Assembly: GCA_903905065.1 (NCBI GenBank)
Contig: CAIVEW010000044.1
Location: forward strand, 62,001-126,000
Source: an uncultured Bacteroidota bacterium
Lineage (GTDB): Bacteria; Bacteroidota; Bacteroidia; Chitinophagales; Chitinophagaceae
DNA length: 64,000 bases
Reading direction: 5' to 3'
The notes beneath the pieces are model-generated. The model did not search any database, was not told the origin of the DNA, and saw only the letters and a program-made list of their open reading frames with translations. Both the position numbers and the translations under genes were made by a program. This document shows, piece after piece, positions 16,409 through 25,100 of this stretch. Position 1 is the stretch's first letter. Every line of letters starts with the position of its first letter.

Positions 16409-17500
16409 TTGGCAAAAATAATATCCATATCAACCGAAGTACCAGCCTATATTCATAAGCAGGGAGACCTTCTTGAGTTTATGAAGGGTGCCTATGGCGC
16501 CGGTGAAAAAGAAAACAGGATCCTCAATTACCTATACAAGCATAGCGGCATAGAAACAAGATATTCGGTAATACCTGACTTCACCCTACCTGTAGAACAA
16601 TGGCAGTTTTTCCCGCATTCGCGCAACCTGGAGCCATTTCCAAACCTGGAGCACCGGATGCAGTGGTTCAAAAAACACGCGCTGCCTCTATCGTTAAAGA
16701 GTGCTTCCAAATGTATTGATGGCATAGTTGCCAGGGAAGATATCACCCATCTGATAACCGTGAGCTGCACAGGCATGAGTGCGCCGGGCCTGGAGCTGGA
16801 ATTGATGGACGCATTGGGGCTTAAAGCAAATACTACCCGCACGGCCATCAACTTCATGGGCTGCTATGCGGCCATTCACGGGTTGAAGATGGCCAACGAC
16901 ATAGTAACTGCCCACCCGGGATCAAAGGTGCTGCTTGTGTGCACTGAGCTATGCAGCCTGCATTTTCAAAAAACATTTTCTGATGATGAGATAACCGCGC
17001 CGTTATTGTTTGGCGATGGCTCAGCCGCAGTGTTAATATGTGGTGATGAAGACAGTCATGGCGGCATCAGGCTGGACAGTTTTTATTCCGAAGTGCTCAA
17101 GGAGGCTAAAAACAGCATGTCATGGAACCTCTCTTCAAATGGTTTCGTGATGACGCTGGATGCCGACGTGCCCGAGCTATTCAAAGCAGACATCGGGCCG
17201 CTCAAGGAGCGGGCCATTGAAAAGGCCGGTTACGCGCAGGATTCTATAAAATACTTCTGTATCCACCCGGGTGGTAAGCGTATACTGGAGGCGCTTGGCA
17301 AAGGCCTCTCACTTACCAACGGCGACCTGGATATTTCTTACAAAATACTCCGGGAATACGGCAATATGTCTTCCGCTACGGTGCTGTTCGTGCTGAAGGA
17401 AATGTGGGGTAAAATATCGGCAGACAGGGGCACGCACATTTTCTCTGCAGCGTTCGGCCCAGGCCTAACTATGGAGAGCGTAATAATGACCGTAGTATGA
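16409..17500 (+). CDS. Type III polyketide synthase (chalcone/alkylresorcinol synthase family)
   Basis: 363 residues from a TTG start at 16409 (AKIISISTEVPAY follows, as in relatives; no in-frame ATG is near). The thiolase-fold triad is complete: Cys152 in NFMGCYAAIHG, His286 in CIHPGGKR and Asn319 in EYGNMSSAT. The GFGPG-like loop reads AFGPGLT near the C-terminus. Such homodimers extend a CoA-bound starter with malonyl-CoA to alkylpyrones, resorcinols or related phenols. First gene of a three-gene operon: its TGA overlaps the methyltransferase ATG (ATGA). Starter and cyclisation mode cannot be read from sequence. Confidence 0.92.
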   Translation: MAKIISISTEVPAYIHKQGDLLEFMKGAYGAGEKENRILNYLYKHSGIETRYSVIPDFTLPVEQWQFFPHSRNLEPFPNLEHRMQWFKKHALPLSLKSASKCIDGIVAREDITHLITVSCTGMSAPGLELELMDALGLKANTTRTAINFMGCYAAIHGLKMANDIVTAHPGSKVLLVCTELCSLHFQKTFSDDEITAPLLFGDGSAAVLICGDEDSHGGIRLDSFYSEVLKEAKNSMSWNLSSNGFVMTLDADVPELFKADIGPLKERAIEKAGYAQDSIKYFCIHPGGKRILEALGKGLSLTNGDLDISYKILREYGNMSSATVLFVLKEMWGKISADRGTHIFSAAFGPGLTMESVIMTVV

Positions 17501-18198
17501 GCCTCAGAACAAGATCATCCGAGAAGGAATTGCTGGACGACGATAATATTCCGTTCGGCGACCTGCTGGTCAATCTTTCGGAGCTCAACACTATAGGTGA
17601 GTTATTGGGCGGCCATAATGTAACGCGAAGAGGCGTCGATTTTTTTCTTCGCAAGGTGCCCGCGTCCAGATCATTAACTATTGCCGAGATAGGCTGTGGG
17701 GGCGGAGATAATCTATTCGCTATTCAAAAGCATCTCGACAAAAAGCGGAAAGTGGCATCGCTGACCGGTATCGATATTAAACCGGACTGCATAAAATATG
17801 CACAAAGTTCTGCGCTGGATATAGAATGGATATGCAGCGACTACCGTACCGTTACCTGGTCTGCCGACAAGCCGGATATTATCTTCTCCTCCTTGTTTTG
17901 CCATCATTTTACAGACGAAGAACTGATATCACAGATAAGCTGGCTTAAAGAGAACAGCAGGATCGGTTTTTTTATCAACGACCTGCACCGGCATCCGCTT
18001 GCGTATCATTCTATCACTGTGCTTACCCGTCTCTTTTCAAAGTCTTATCTGGTCAGGAACGATGCCCCGTTATCCGTAAAGCGATCTTTCAGAAAAAATG
18101 ATTGGGCAGCTATATTCTCCCGTGCCGGGGTGATCAACTATAGTATAAAATGGCATTGGGCCTTTCGTTACCTTATTTGTGTGCATAATGAGCAGTGA
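17497..18198 (+). CDS. Class I SAM-dependent methyltransferase (type III PKS operon)
   Basis: 233 residues. The SAM-binding motif I is IAEIGCGGGDNL (about 68-79), followed by the acidic motif LTGIDIKPDC and FSSLFCHHFTDEEL. It resembles UbiE-like small-molecule methyltransferases. It overlaps the PKS by 4 bp and the next gene by 11 bp, implying translational coupling and a tailoring role on the polyketide, by O- or C-methylation. Substrate inferred from context only. Confidence 0.88.
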   Translation: MSLRTRSSEKELLDDDNIPFGDLLVNLSELNTIGELLGGHNVTRRGVDFFLRKVPASRSLTIAEIGCGGGDNLFAIQKHLDKKRKVASLTGIDIKPDCIKYAQSSALDIEWICSDYRTVTWSADKPDIIFSSLFCHHFTDEELISQISWLKENSRIGFFINDLHRHPLAYHSITVLTRLFSKSYLVRNDAPLSVKRSFRKNDWAAIFSRAGVINYSIKWHWAFRYLICVHNEQ

Positions 18199-19327
18199 CA
18201 ATAAATACGATGTGATCATAATTGGCGGCGGCCTGGCGGGGCTTTCTGCGGCGATATTACTCTCGGAGCGGCAATACAAGGTGCTGCTGCTCGAAAAAGA
18301 AAGTTACCCAAAACACAAAGTATGTGGTGAGTACATAAGCATGGAAAGCAAGCCGTTTCTGCAAAGCCTTGGAATCCCTGTGGACGATATGCAGTTGCCG
18401 GTCATCAATAAATTGCAGGTTACCGATACACGCGGTAATGAGCTGAACACTGTGCTGCCGCAGGGAGGCTTTGGTATCAGCCGTTATAAGCTCGATGCGG
18501 CCCTTGCAGCGCTGGCACGAAATGCCGGAGCAACCCTGCTCACAAAAACGAGGGCAGAAAACGTGCGGTGGGAAAACGATTCCTTCACTGTTACGGCAAA
18601 AGGGGGGGAATATAGTTCGAGGATAGTATTGGGCTCATGGGGTAAACGCAGCAATATAGATGTAAAGTGGCACCGACCTTTTATAACAGAAAAGATAAGT
18701 GCACTCAATAACTATATCGCCGTTAAGTATCACATCAGCTATCCCTGGCCAGGCGATGTCGTCGGACTGCACAATTTTGATGACGGCTATTGCGGCATAT
18801 CGCAGGTGGAAGACAACAGAACATGCCTTTGTTATCTCACCACGGCAGCCAGCCTGCACAAATGCGGTAACGACATAAAAAAACTGGAACAGGAAGTGGT
18901 AATGAACAACCCGTGGTTGCACAAAATATTCAGCGAGGCAGAGTTTCTTTACGAATCACCCGTCACCATATCACAGATCAGCTTTGAAAAGAAAGCCCAG
19001 GTGGAAGAACATGTTTTGCTGCTCGGCGATGCGGCCGGCATGATCACTCCGCTCTGCGGCAACGGCATGAGCATGGCGCTGCGTGCAGCAAAGATAGCTG
19101 CCGCCCTTTCCGGCGATTATTTGCGGGGGCATATCTCCCGGACAGAGCTGGAGACAAACTACACAGCGGCATGGAAAGAGGCTTTTTCGAAACGCATCTC
19201 ATTCGGCAGATTTGTACAGACCAATTTCGGCAAAGGCGCTACCACGGCCCTTTTGATCAAAACAGCAAATGTTTTGCCATTTGTTCGAAATGCGCTTATT
19301 AACGGCACATCCGGCCAACCCTTCTGA
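18188..19327 (+). CDS. FAD-dependent oxidoreductase, geranylgeranyl-reductase/hydroxylase family
   Basis: 379 residues from ATG 18188; a GTG at 18179 is possible but less likely. The N-terminal dinucleotide fold is DVIIIGGGLAGLSAA, followed by LLLEKESYPKHKVCGEYIS. The second FAD motif is LLLGDAAGMITPLCGNGMSM. The family includes flavin monooxygenases and prenyl reductases. As third gene of the PKS operon it probably hydroxylates or oxidises the methylated product. The PKS/methyltransferase/flavoprotein order is that of the Streptomyces srsABC phenolic-lipid operon. Confidence 0.88.
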   Translation: MSSDNKYDVIIIGGGLAGLSAAILLSERQYKVLLLEKESYPKHKVCGEYISMESKPFLQSLGIPVDDMQLPVINKLQVTDTRGNELNTVLPQGGFGISRYKLDAALAALARNAGATLLTKTRAENVRWENDSFTVTAKGGEYSSRIVLGSWGKRSNIDVKWHRPFITEKISALNNYIAVKYHISYPWPGDVVGLHNFDDGYCGISQVEDNRTCLCYLTTAASLHKCGNDIKKLEQEVVMNNPWLHKIFSEAEFLYESPVTISQISFEKKAQVEEHVLLLGDAAGMITPLCGNGMSMALRAAKIAAALSGDYLRGHISRTELETNYTAAWKEAFSKRISFGRFVQTNFGKGATTALLIKTANVLPFVRNALINGTSGQPF

Positions 19328-19417
19328 TTACCAAAATTGAGTCACTGACGTTTGGCACTGATAACGGCGAAACCGGGAACAGCGCTCTTCGCACTGTTTC
19401 CCCGCTCTCCTTTTCGG

Positions 19418-19714
19418 CTACCTGCAGCAATGCGCCCGCTGTTTAAACAGCTCTTTTTCTTCTGGCGTCATATCCTGCCACTGGCCAAACATTTGTTTCC
19501 TTCCGCGCCACCTCCCGTGTCGTCCTTTGAAGCCACCGAACAACAGTCTGCACAATAACAAAATACCCGCTGCCTGCCACAATGTGATCACCCCGATATG
19601 GAATACTGCAGGGAAAATATGATTCCATAAGAACATCACAGCGCCGCTAAACACAAACAACGCGAATGCACCTATCGCAATAACGAAGGGTATTTTCATC
19701 CATCTTTTTTTCAT
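19418..19714 (-). CDS. Small two-helix membrane protein, 98 aa
   Basis: A basic N-terminus (MKKRWMK) precedes two hydrophobic helices (about 8-30 and 40-60). A basic Gly/Arg stretch (FGGFKGRHGRWRGRKQ) and a cytoplasmic end MTPEEKELFKQRAHCCR follow. The same layout is common in Bacteroidota hypothetical proteins. Function unknown. Convergent with the PKS operon. Confidence 0.65.
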   Translation of the reverse strand: MKKRWMKIPFVIAIGAFALFVFSGAVMFLWNHIFPAVFHIGVITLWQAAGILLLCRLLFGGFKGRHGRWRGRKQMFGQWQDMTPEEKELFKQRAHCCR

Positions 19715-19835
19715 AAAAATAAATTTTCACCAAAACTACGTTGCCCATTAGCGGCGGGTAAATGGTTTTCGGTAATAACCCGGAAAATGCAGGTGAATGC
19801 CGTACCTTTTAGGGTATAAATATGGGTACACTATT

Positions 19836-20288
19836 TTATTTAAGGTCTTTTTCAAAGCAATAGCTGCTTTCTACTTTTGCATACTGGCCATAGTTAGGAA
19901 TTATTCTGAAGTCATTCTTCTTGTATAGGGCAATTGCTTCCTGCATTTTGTCGCCGGTTTCTAAAATACATCTTTTATATCCCGTTTCGCCTGCCCATTT
20001 CTCCAACTCATTTAAAACGTTTACCGCAATTCCCTTTCCACGATTCTCCAACATTACAAACATTCTCTTGATCTCCATTGTTGCGTTGTCAAATTCTTTC
20101 ATAGCGCCACAGCCCACAGGTATGTCGTTGTCATAGGCAACCACAACATTTTTTATCAGATCTGTTTTATTGAATTGTGCGAAGAAATCATTGCTGTCAC
20201 CGTTTCTGTGGGCCAGATCTTTGTCGAGCGCTGCAACTAATTTTTTAAAGTCGGGATCTTCAGAGTTTGTTCTTTTAAGCAGGTACAT
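19836..20288 (-). CDS. GNAT family N-acetyltransferase, 150 aa
   Basis: GNAT fold with the acetyl-CoA loop: EIKRMFVMLENRGKGIAVNVL (RGKG in place of RGxG) and the C-terminal EAIALYKKNDFRIIPNYG typical of the family. I start at ATG 20288; the frame opens with a TTG at 20294. It stands alone. Acyl acceptor unknown. Confidence 0.85.
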   Translation of the reverse strand: MYLLKRTNSEDPDFKKLVAALDKDLAHRNGDSNDFFAQFNKTDLIKNVVVAYDNDIPVGCGAMKEFDNATMEIKRMFVMLENRGKGIAVNVLNELEKWAGETGYKRCILETGDKMQEAIALYKKNDFRIIPNYGQYAKVESSYCFEKDLK

Positions 20289-20419
20289 GTTCAATTGACG
20301 TTTCAGTTTGTAAAGATATTCAAAATCGCATTTTTGTTCGTGGCGGTCAACCGGGCAGCAGAAACTTTGAAAGCCATTTCTGTACGCTCAGCTATCCGCT
20401 ATTTGCGTATCTTTATATT

Positions 20420-20917
20420 ATGCGCAACATGCCGCTCGCGTTTTTTATTGTGTGCTTTTGTGCCGGTTGTTTAAAAAAATCCGGTAGCGGAATTGCTCCC
20501 TTTGGCATAAGCGGCAATTACTCCTGGAGCGGGACAGATAGTGTTGTGGGGCGGGACACCAATTATCAATGGTTTACCAGCGTTACGATGCTGAATGACA
20601 CCTTCGCCATCACAGATTTGAATAGTACCCAGCTATATGCCAACTATTATAGGCCCGCTCACCTGTTTGACGGAGAAGTGATCGCCGATACCATGACGCT
20701 GGTATCTGACAACAAAACTACGAATACCGTTATCTACCAAACTTTACCCGGCGCCAGGTATTACCAGTACTTTACCGCACCGGCTGGCTCTCTAGATACC
20801 GTGGCGTTGGAGGTGCTCACCGTGATGCGCAACCAGCATATGATGTATTATGACTCCTACCAGACCGACCATTATGGCAATGTCTGGAATGTACACCTGT
20901 CGGCAAAGTTGCCATGA
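20420..20917 (+). CDS. Predicted lipoprotein, 165 aa
   Basis: The lipobox FCAGC (Cys17) after MRNMPLAFFIVC predicts a lipid-anchored protein. The mature part is a small beta-rich domain (ISGNYSWSGTDSVVG and LDTVALEVLTVMRN) of the kind seen in short Bacteroidota lipoproteins. No catalytic motif. Convergent with the SprF-like gene; the 168 bp after it shows no clear feature. Confidence 0.7.
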   Translation: MRNMPLAFFIVCFCAGCLKKSGSGIAPFGISGNYSWSGTDSVVGRDTNYQWFTSVTMLNDTFAITDLNSTQLYANYYRPAHLFDGEVIADTMTLVSDNKTTNTVIYQTLPGARYYQYFTAPAGSLDTVALEVLTVMRNQHMMYYDSYQTDHYGNVWNVHLSAKLP

Positions 20918-21085
20918 ACTGCTCGCGGTATGTCATCCTTCAAACTCGGTTGCCTGGTGGGGCTTTATGCTCACCAGAAAGTAGCACTTTAAAGTCGGTT
21001 ACTTGCACATATGGCTACGCGCAAGGCTCGACCCAGTGAAGATTTTTTGCGATTTTTTTCGGGAGGACGTTTCGGGCGAACGCTT

Positions 21086-22153
21086 CTAAAACCTCGGGCA
21101 AACCGTTTTCCTGGAAATGCCATTTTTATCGGGGTACCTGCCGGTGATGAATACGGTTACTTCATATCCGCCTTCCATCCTGCTCGCTTCCTTCAGGCTC
21201 GATACATTCACATCATAGCTGACGCCTATAGCCATCTGCTTATACTTCACTTTTACAACAGGTATTATTGCATCAGCATACCGGTAATAGACCCCGCCGG
21301 AAAGCACCATGGTTTCTTCCCCGTATTGTTTACCGGCTGCCCAGCTTACCAATGCGCCTACCATTATCTCTGAGTAGGTGCCTTGCTTAGCATAGTTCGC
21401 TTGGGCTGTCAACGATACATTTTCCGAAAGACTGCCGCCCATGCCCAGGTTGCCGTTCCAGCGGATATTTTCAGTAAGTTGGGACTTCTGGTAATAAGAA
21501 AATTTCGGCTGGGTAAAATGGTAGCCCGAAAAGCCAATAATGTAGGTGATATTGTTTTGATTGCCCGCAGTAGTATTAAGGTTAACACCTGCACCCAGGT
21601 CGTACATGGTCATCTTCGGATTGGGAAGATTTTCCAGTGATGGGTTGTTGGCATTGAAATGCCCGTTCTGGTACTGGTTATTAAATGTCGCCTTTCCCGG
21701 GTCAAAACTATACTGCACGTAGCCGCCTGTAAAACCTACCGACAAAAACGTGTTGTGTTCATCAGACAACAACTTGTTGTAGTTGATCGCCGGGTAAACG
21801 GCAGTTATTTTCTGGTCTATGCTTCCCGCCTCATCACCATACCCAAGCACCCCGAAACTTACAAAATCCACCTTTTGCCTGCCAACAGGAACGTGTGTCT
21901 CAGCACTTATCAGCCCCGTCTGGAACGGGTTACTGATACTGCTCCACTGGTTCCGGTAGTAAACACCAAACTTATAGTCTTCCGCAAATACGCCAGTTAG
22001 CGCGGGGTTGCGAAGGATAGATGTTTCGTAAAATTGGGAGAAATGTATATCCGCCTGTGCAAACGCTGTATAGGGAGCTAAGGCGATCCACGCACAGCAG
22101 GCAATTGCTGCTATACACATTTGGATTTTGGATTTTAGAATTTCGGGTTTCAT
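21086..22153 (-). CDS. PorP/SprF family type IX secretion membrane protein
   Basis: 355 residues with a signal peptide (to about 32). It shows the hallmark start of the mature protein ADIHFSQFYETSILRNPAL followed by TGVF, a 14-strand-type outer-membrane barrel, and the typical C-terminal CPRF. PorP/SprF proteins bind or anchor individual T9SS cargo; in Flavobacterium SprF is needed for surface display of SprB. Its ATG overlaps the TGA of the PKD adhesin gene (ATGA), so the two are translationally coupled and probably form a cargo-barrel pair. Confidence 0.93.
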   Translation of the reverse strand: MKPEILKSKIQMCIAAIACCAWIALAPYTAFAQADIHFSQFYETSILRNPALTGVFAEDYKFGVYYRNQWSSISNPFQTGLISAETHVPVGRQKVDFVSFGVLGYGDEAGSIDQKITAVYPAINYNKLLSDEHNTFLSVGFTGGYVQYSFDPGKATFNNQYQNGHFNANNPSLENLPNPKMTMYDLGAGVNLNTTAGNQNNITYIIGFSGYHFTQPKFSYYQKSQLTENIRWNGNLGMGGSLSENVSLTAQANYAKQGTYSEIMVGALVSWAAGKQYGEETMVLSGGVYYRYADAIIPVVKVKYKQMAIGVSYDVNVSSLKEASRMEGGYEVTVFITGRYPDKNGISRKTVCPRF

Positions 22154-25100
22154 CGGATAATTGTTACGTCGCCTTTAATAAATATCGGTTCACCTGTTTC
22201 GCATATAGCATCTACCACGTACACATACACATCCGGCCGCGGTGTGGCGCCGCCGAATGTTCCATCCCACGCATTCGTTTCGTCATTCATCGCAATATTG
22301 GTCCGTTCAAACATCAGTTCACCCCAGCGGTTATAAATGCGGAACGACTTTATATTTGATATGCCGGTACCGCGCGGATAGAACACATCATTTTGCCCAT
22401 CTCCATTTGGGGTGAACGAATTAGGGATAAATACCTGCCCGGAACTGCAATACAAATGAATAGTGACGGAATCAGAATTCCTGCAATCGTGTGTTGACAC
22501 CACATCGACCACATAGGTGGTCGTAACCGACATGCTCGCCACCGGGTTATAACAGGTGTTGCAGCTTAGCGTGCCATCAGGGCTCCAGCTATAAGAATTA
22601 ATATCGTTGCCGGTCGCTTTCAATTGTGCCGTTGAGCCTGCCAGCAGCGTTTGGTCGTCGCCCGCATTAACTGTTGGCAGCGGATAGACGATGATGGTCA
22701 CATAATTCACGTCCGGTGCGCAGCTACCCAGTTGTGCTGTAACTGTATAGGTAGTTGTCACATTTGGGTCTGCTATGGGGTCGGAAACGGTTGTACTGCT
22801 TAGTCCCGTAGGTGGCATCCAGGTGAACTTAGTCGCACCGGAATCCCATATCTGCACCTTAGTGCCATAACAAACCGCGGTATCGCCACGGCCCACACTC
22901 ACTGTTTGCGTTTTCAGGAATACGGTGACAGAATCCGTGTTCACACAGCCGTGCGCATCAGTCCCCACAACTGTATAGGTAGTTACTACGGTTGTGGTTG
23001 CCTGCGTGGGATTACACGCTGTGCAACTTAAAGTTGCCGGCGGGCTCCATACATAGCTCACCCCGCCATATCCTGTTAGCGCGGCCTTATCGCCTACACA
23101 GATCGTCGTATCGGCAGATGCAGCGATTGTCGGCGGCAGATAAATAATAACATTTTCCGTTACGGTGCTGCTGCAACCCCATGCGTCTGTTGCGGTCAGG
23201 GTCACACTATAGGTGCCTGCCGCACCATAGTAGTAGGTAGGGCTTGTTACACTGCTCGTGTCTGTTCCAAATGACCAAAATACTTTGTTTACCGTGGACC
23301 AGTAACTACCGGAACTATCAATGAACTTGACCGAATCTCCCAGGCATGCATTGGCGGTTTTGAACCCGGTAGTTACCGCATCTACTTTTATGGTATCTGG
23401 CCCCAGGCTCGAATTCTGACATCCGGTATTGTCACTTAGTATCAACTTGGGCACATAACCCCCTGGTAGCGTATAAGTGTGTACCGTATCCTCGGTGGAT
23501 GTGTTGCTGCTTGTGGTGCCATCTCCAAAATCCCAAATGATAAACGGCACATTGGTGATCGTTGAACTGAAATAGACGGTCAACGGTGCACATCCGGTAT
23601 CCGGCGTATAGCTGAATCCGCCTGCATAACCATATACTACAACACGCTCCGTAACGGTATCCTTGCATCCATATATGTTGCTGGCAACAAGTGTTACCGT
23701 AAAGGAGCCGGATGTTATGTATAGGTTGCCGGGTGATACGTTTGTGGAAGAGTTGCCATCGCCAAAGGTCCAGTAGTACCCCACAGCGCCGGTGCTTAGA
23801 TTTGTGAACAGTTCCGACAGAGGAGGGCAGATGGAGAAAGAATCGCTTTCCGAAAAGGCCGCTACCGGCTGCGTCACCGTAATATAATTTACATAATTGG
23901 CAGTATCCGAGCAGCCGTGCGTATCAGTAACAATGAGCCTTACTGTATAAGTTCCGGAGGCACTGTAAATGTGTGTCGGGGACATAGCGGTAGATGTGCC
24001 ACCATCGCCAAACACCCAGGATGCTGTCGCAGCACCGGTGGATGTATTGTTGAAATAAACGGTAGTGCCCACACAAGGGTACGTGGGCACGGCATTGAAA
24101 GCCGCAACGGGTTTATAGGCATTTACGGTTCCGTATGCCGTGTCTTTACACCCATATCCGTCTGTAACTATTTCCGTTACGGCGAAAGTTCCCGCAGCAG
24201 TATAAGTATGAGCCACCGTTACGACTCCTGCCGTAGCGGATGCGCCATCTCCATAGGTCCACGCAAAACTGGTGAGCGGTACCCCTACGAGGTCTGTAGT
24301 GTTGTCGGTAAAATTTACCACGAGTCGCACACATCCCGATGGGGGTGTCTCCGTAAACGCAGCAACCGGCTTCGCGACATGTATGTAATTTGGCTTTATA
24401 AGCGTATCAAAACACAAATGCGCATCCTCTATGATCAGCATGATCGTATACAATCCCGTAACGTGGAAGGTGTCTACATAAACGGCACTGGTATCATCCC
24501 GCATTATACCATCCCGGAACCAATAATAGCCCGCCACCCCTGCGCCTCCCGTCACTGTAGGCGTGATAGACACCCACTGGTCCCTGCATATCGTCGTATC
24601 ACTGGCGGTAAAGGTCAACACTGGCCTGGCGAGATTCACTACCACTCTGTCCGTATCTCTGCAACCGCTTGTCGTATTGTAGGTGGCCAGGCTCACAGTA
24701 TAGGTGCCCAGGGTCGGGAAAGAATGCGTTACGGTATCTGCCGTTGAGGTTGTGCCGTCACCAAACATCCATAGATGAGTATTGTCTCCCAGCGAGCTGT
24801 CTCCAAAGATCACTGCATTGTCAGGTATACACAAGTAGTTGTCGCGTATTATTGCTTTCGGTGAATCTATCGTTATGTACTCCGTTTTGATCATTGTATC
24901 CGGGCAACCGTTATTGTACGCAATAAGCGTCACCGTAAATGTGCCCGGATCGATATAGGTATATGTTGGGTCGGTGAATGTGCTGCTGCCTCCGTCACCG
25001 AAAAACCACAAATAGTTTGTGGCGCCGGTACTTAAATTGATGAACGTATCGGGCACACCGTAGCACAAATGTGTGGGTATTGCTATAAAATTAGCAACAG

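Noticed and set aside
21011-21373. 120-codon plus-strand frame at the SprF-like 3' end
   Set aside because: Mostly antisense to the SprF-like gene; no signal or domain.
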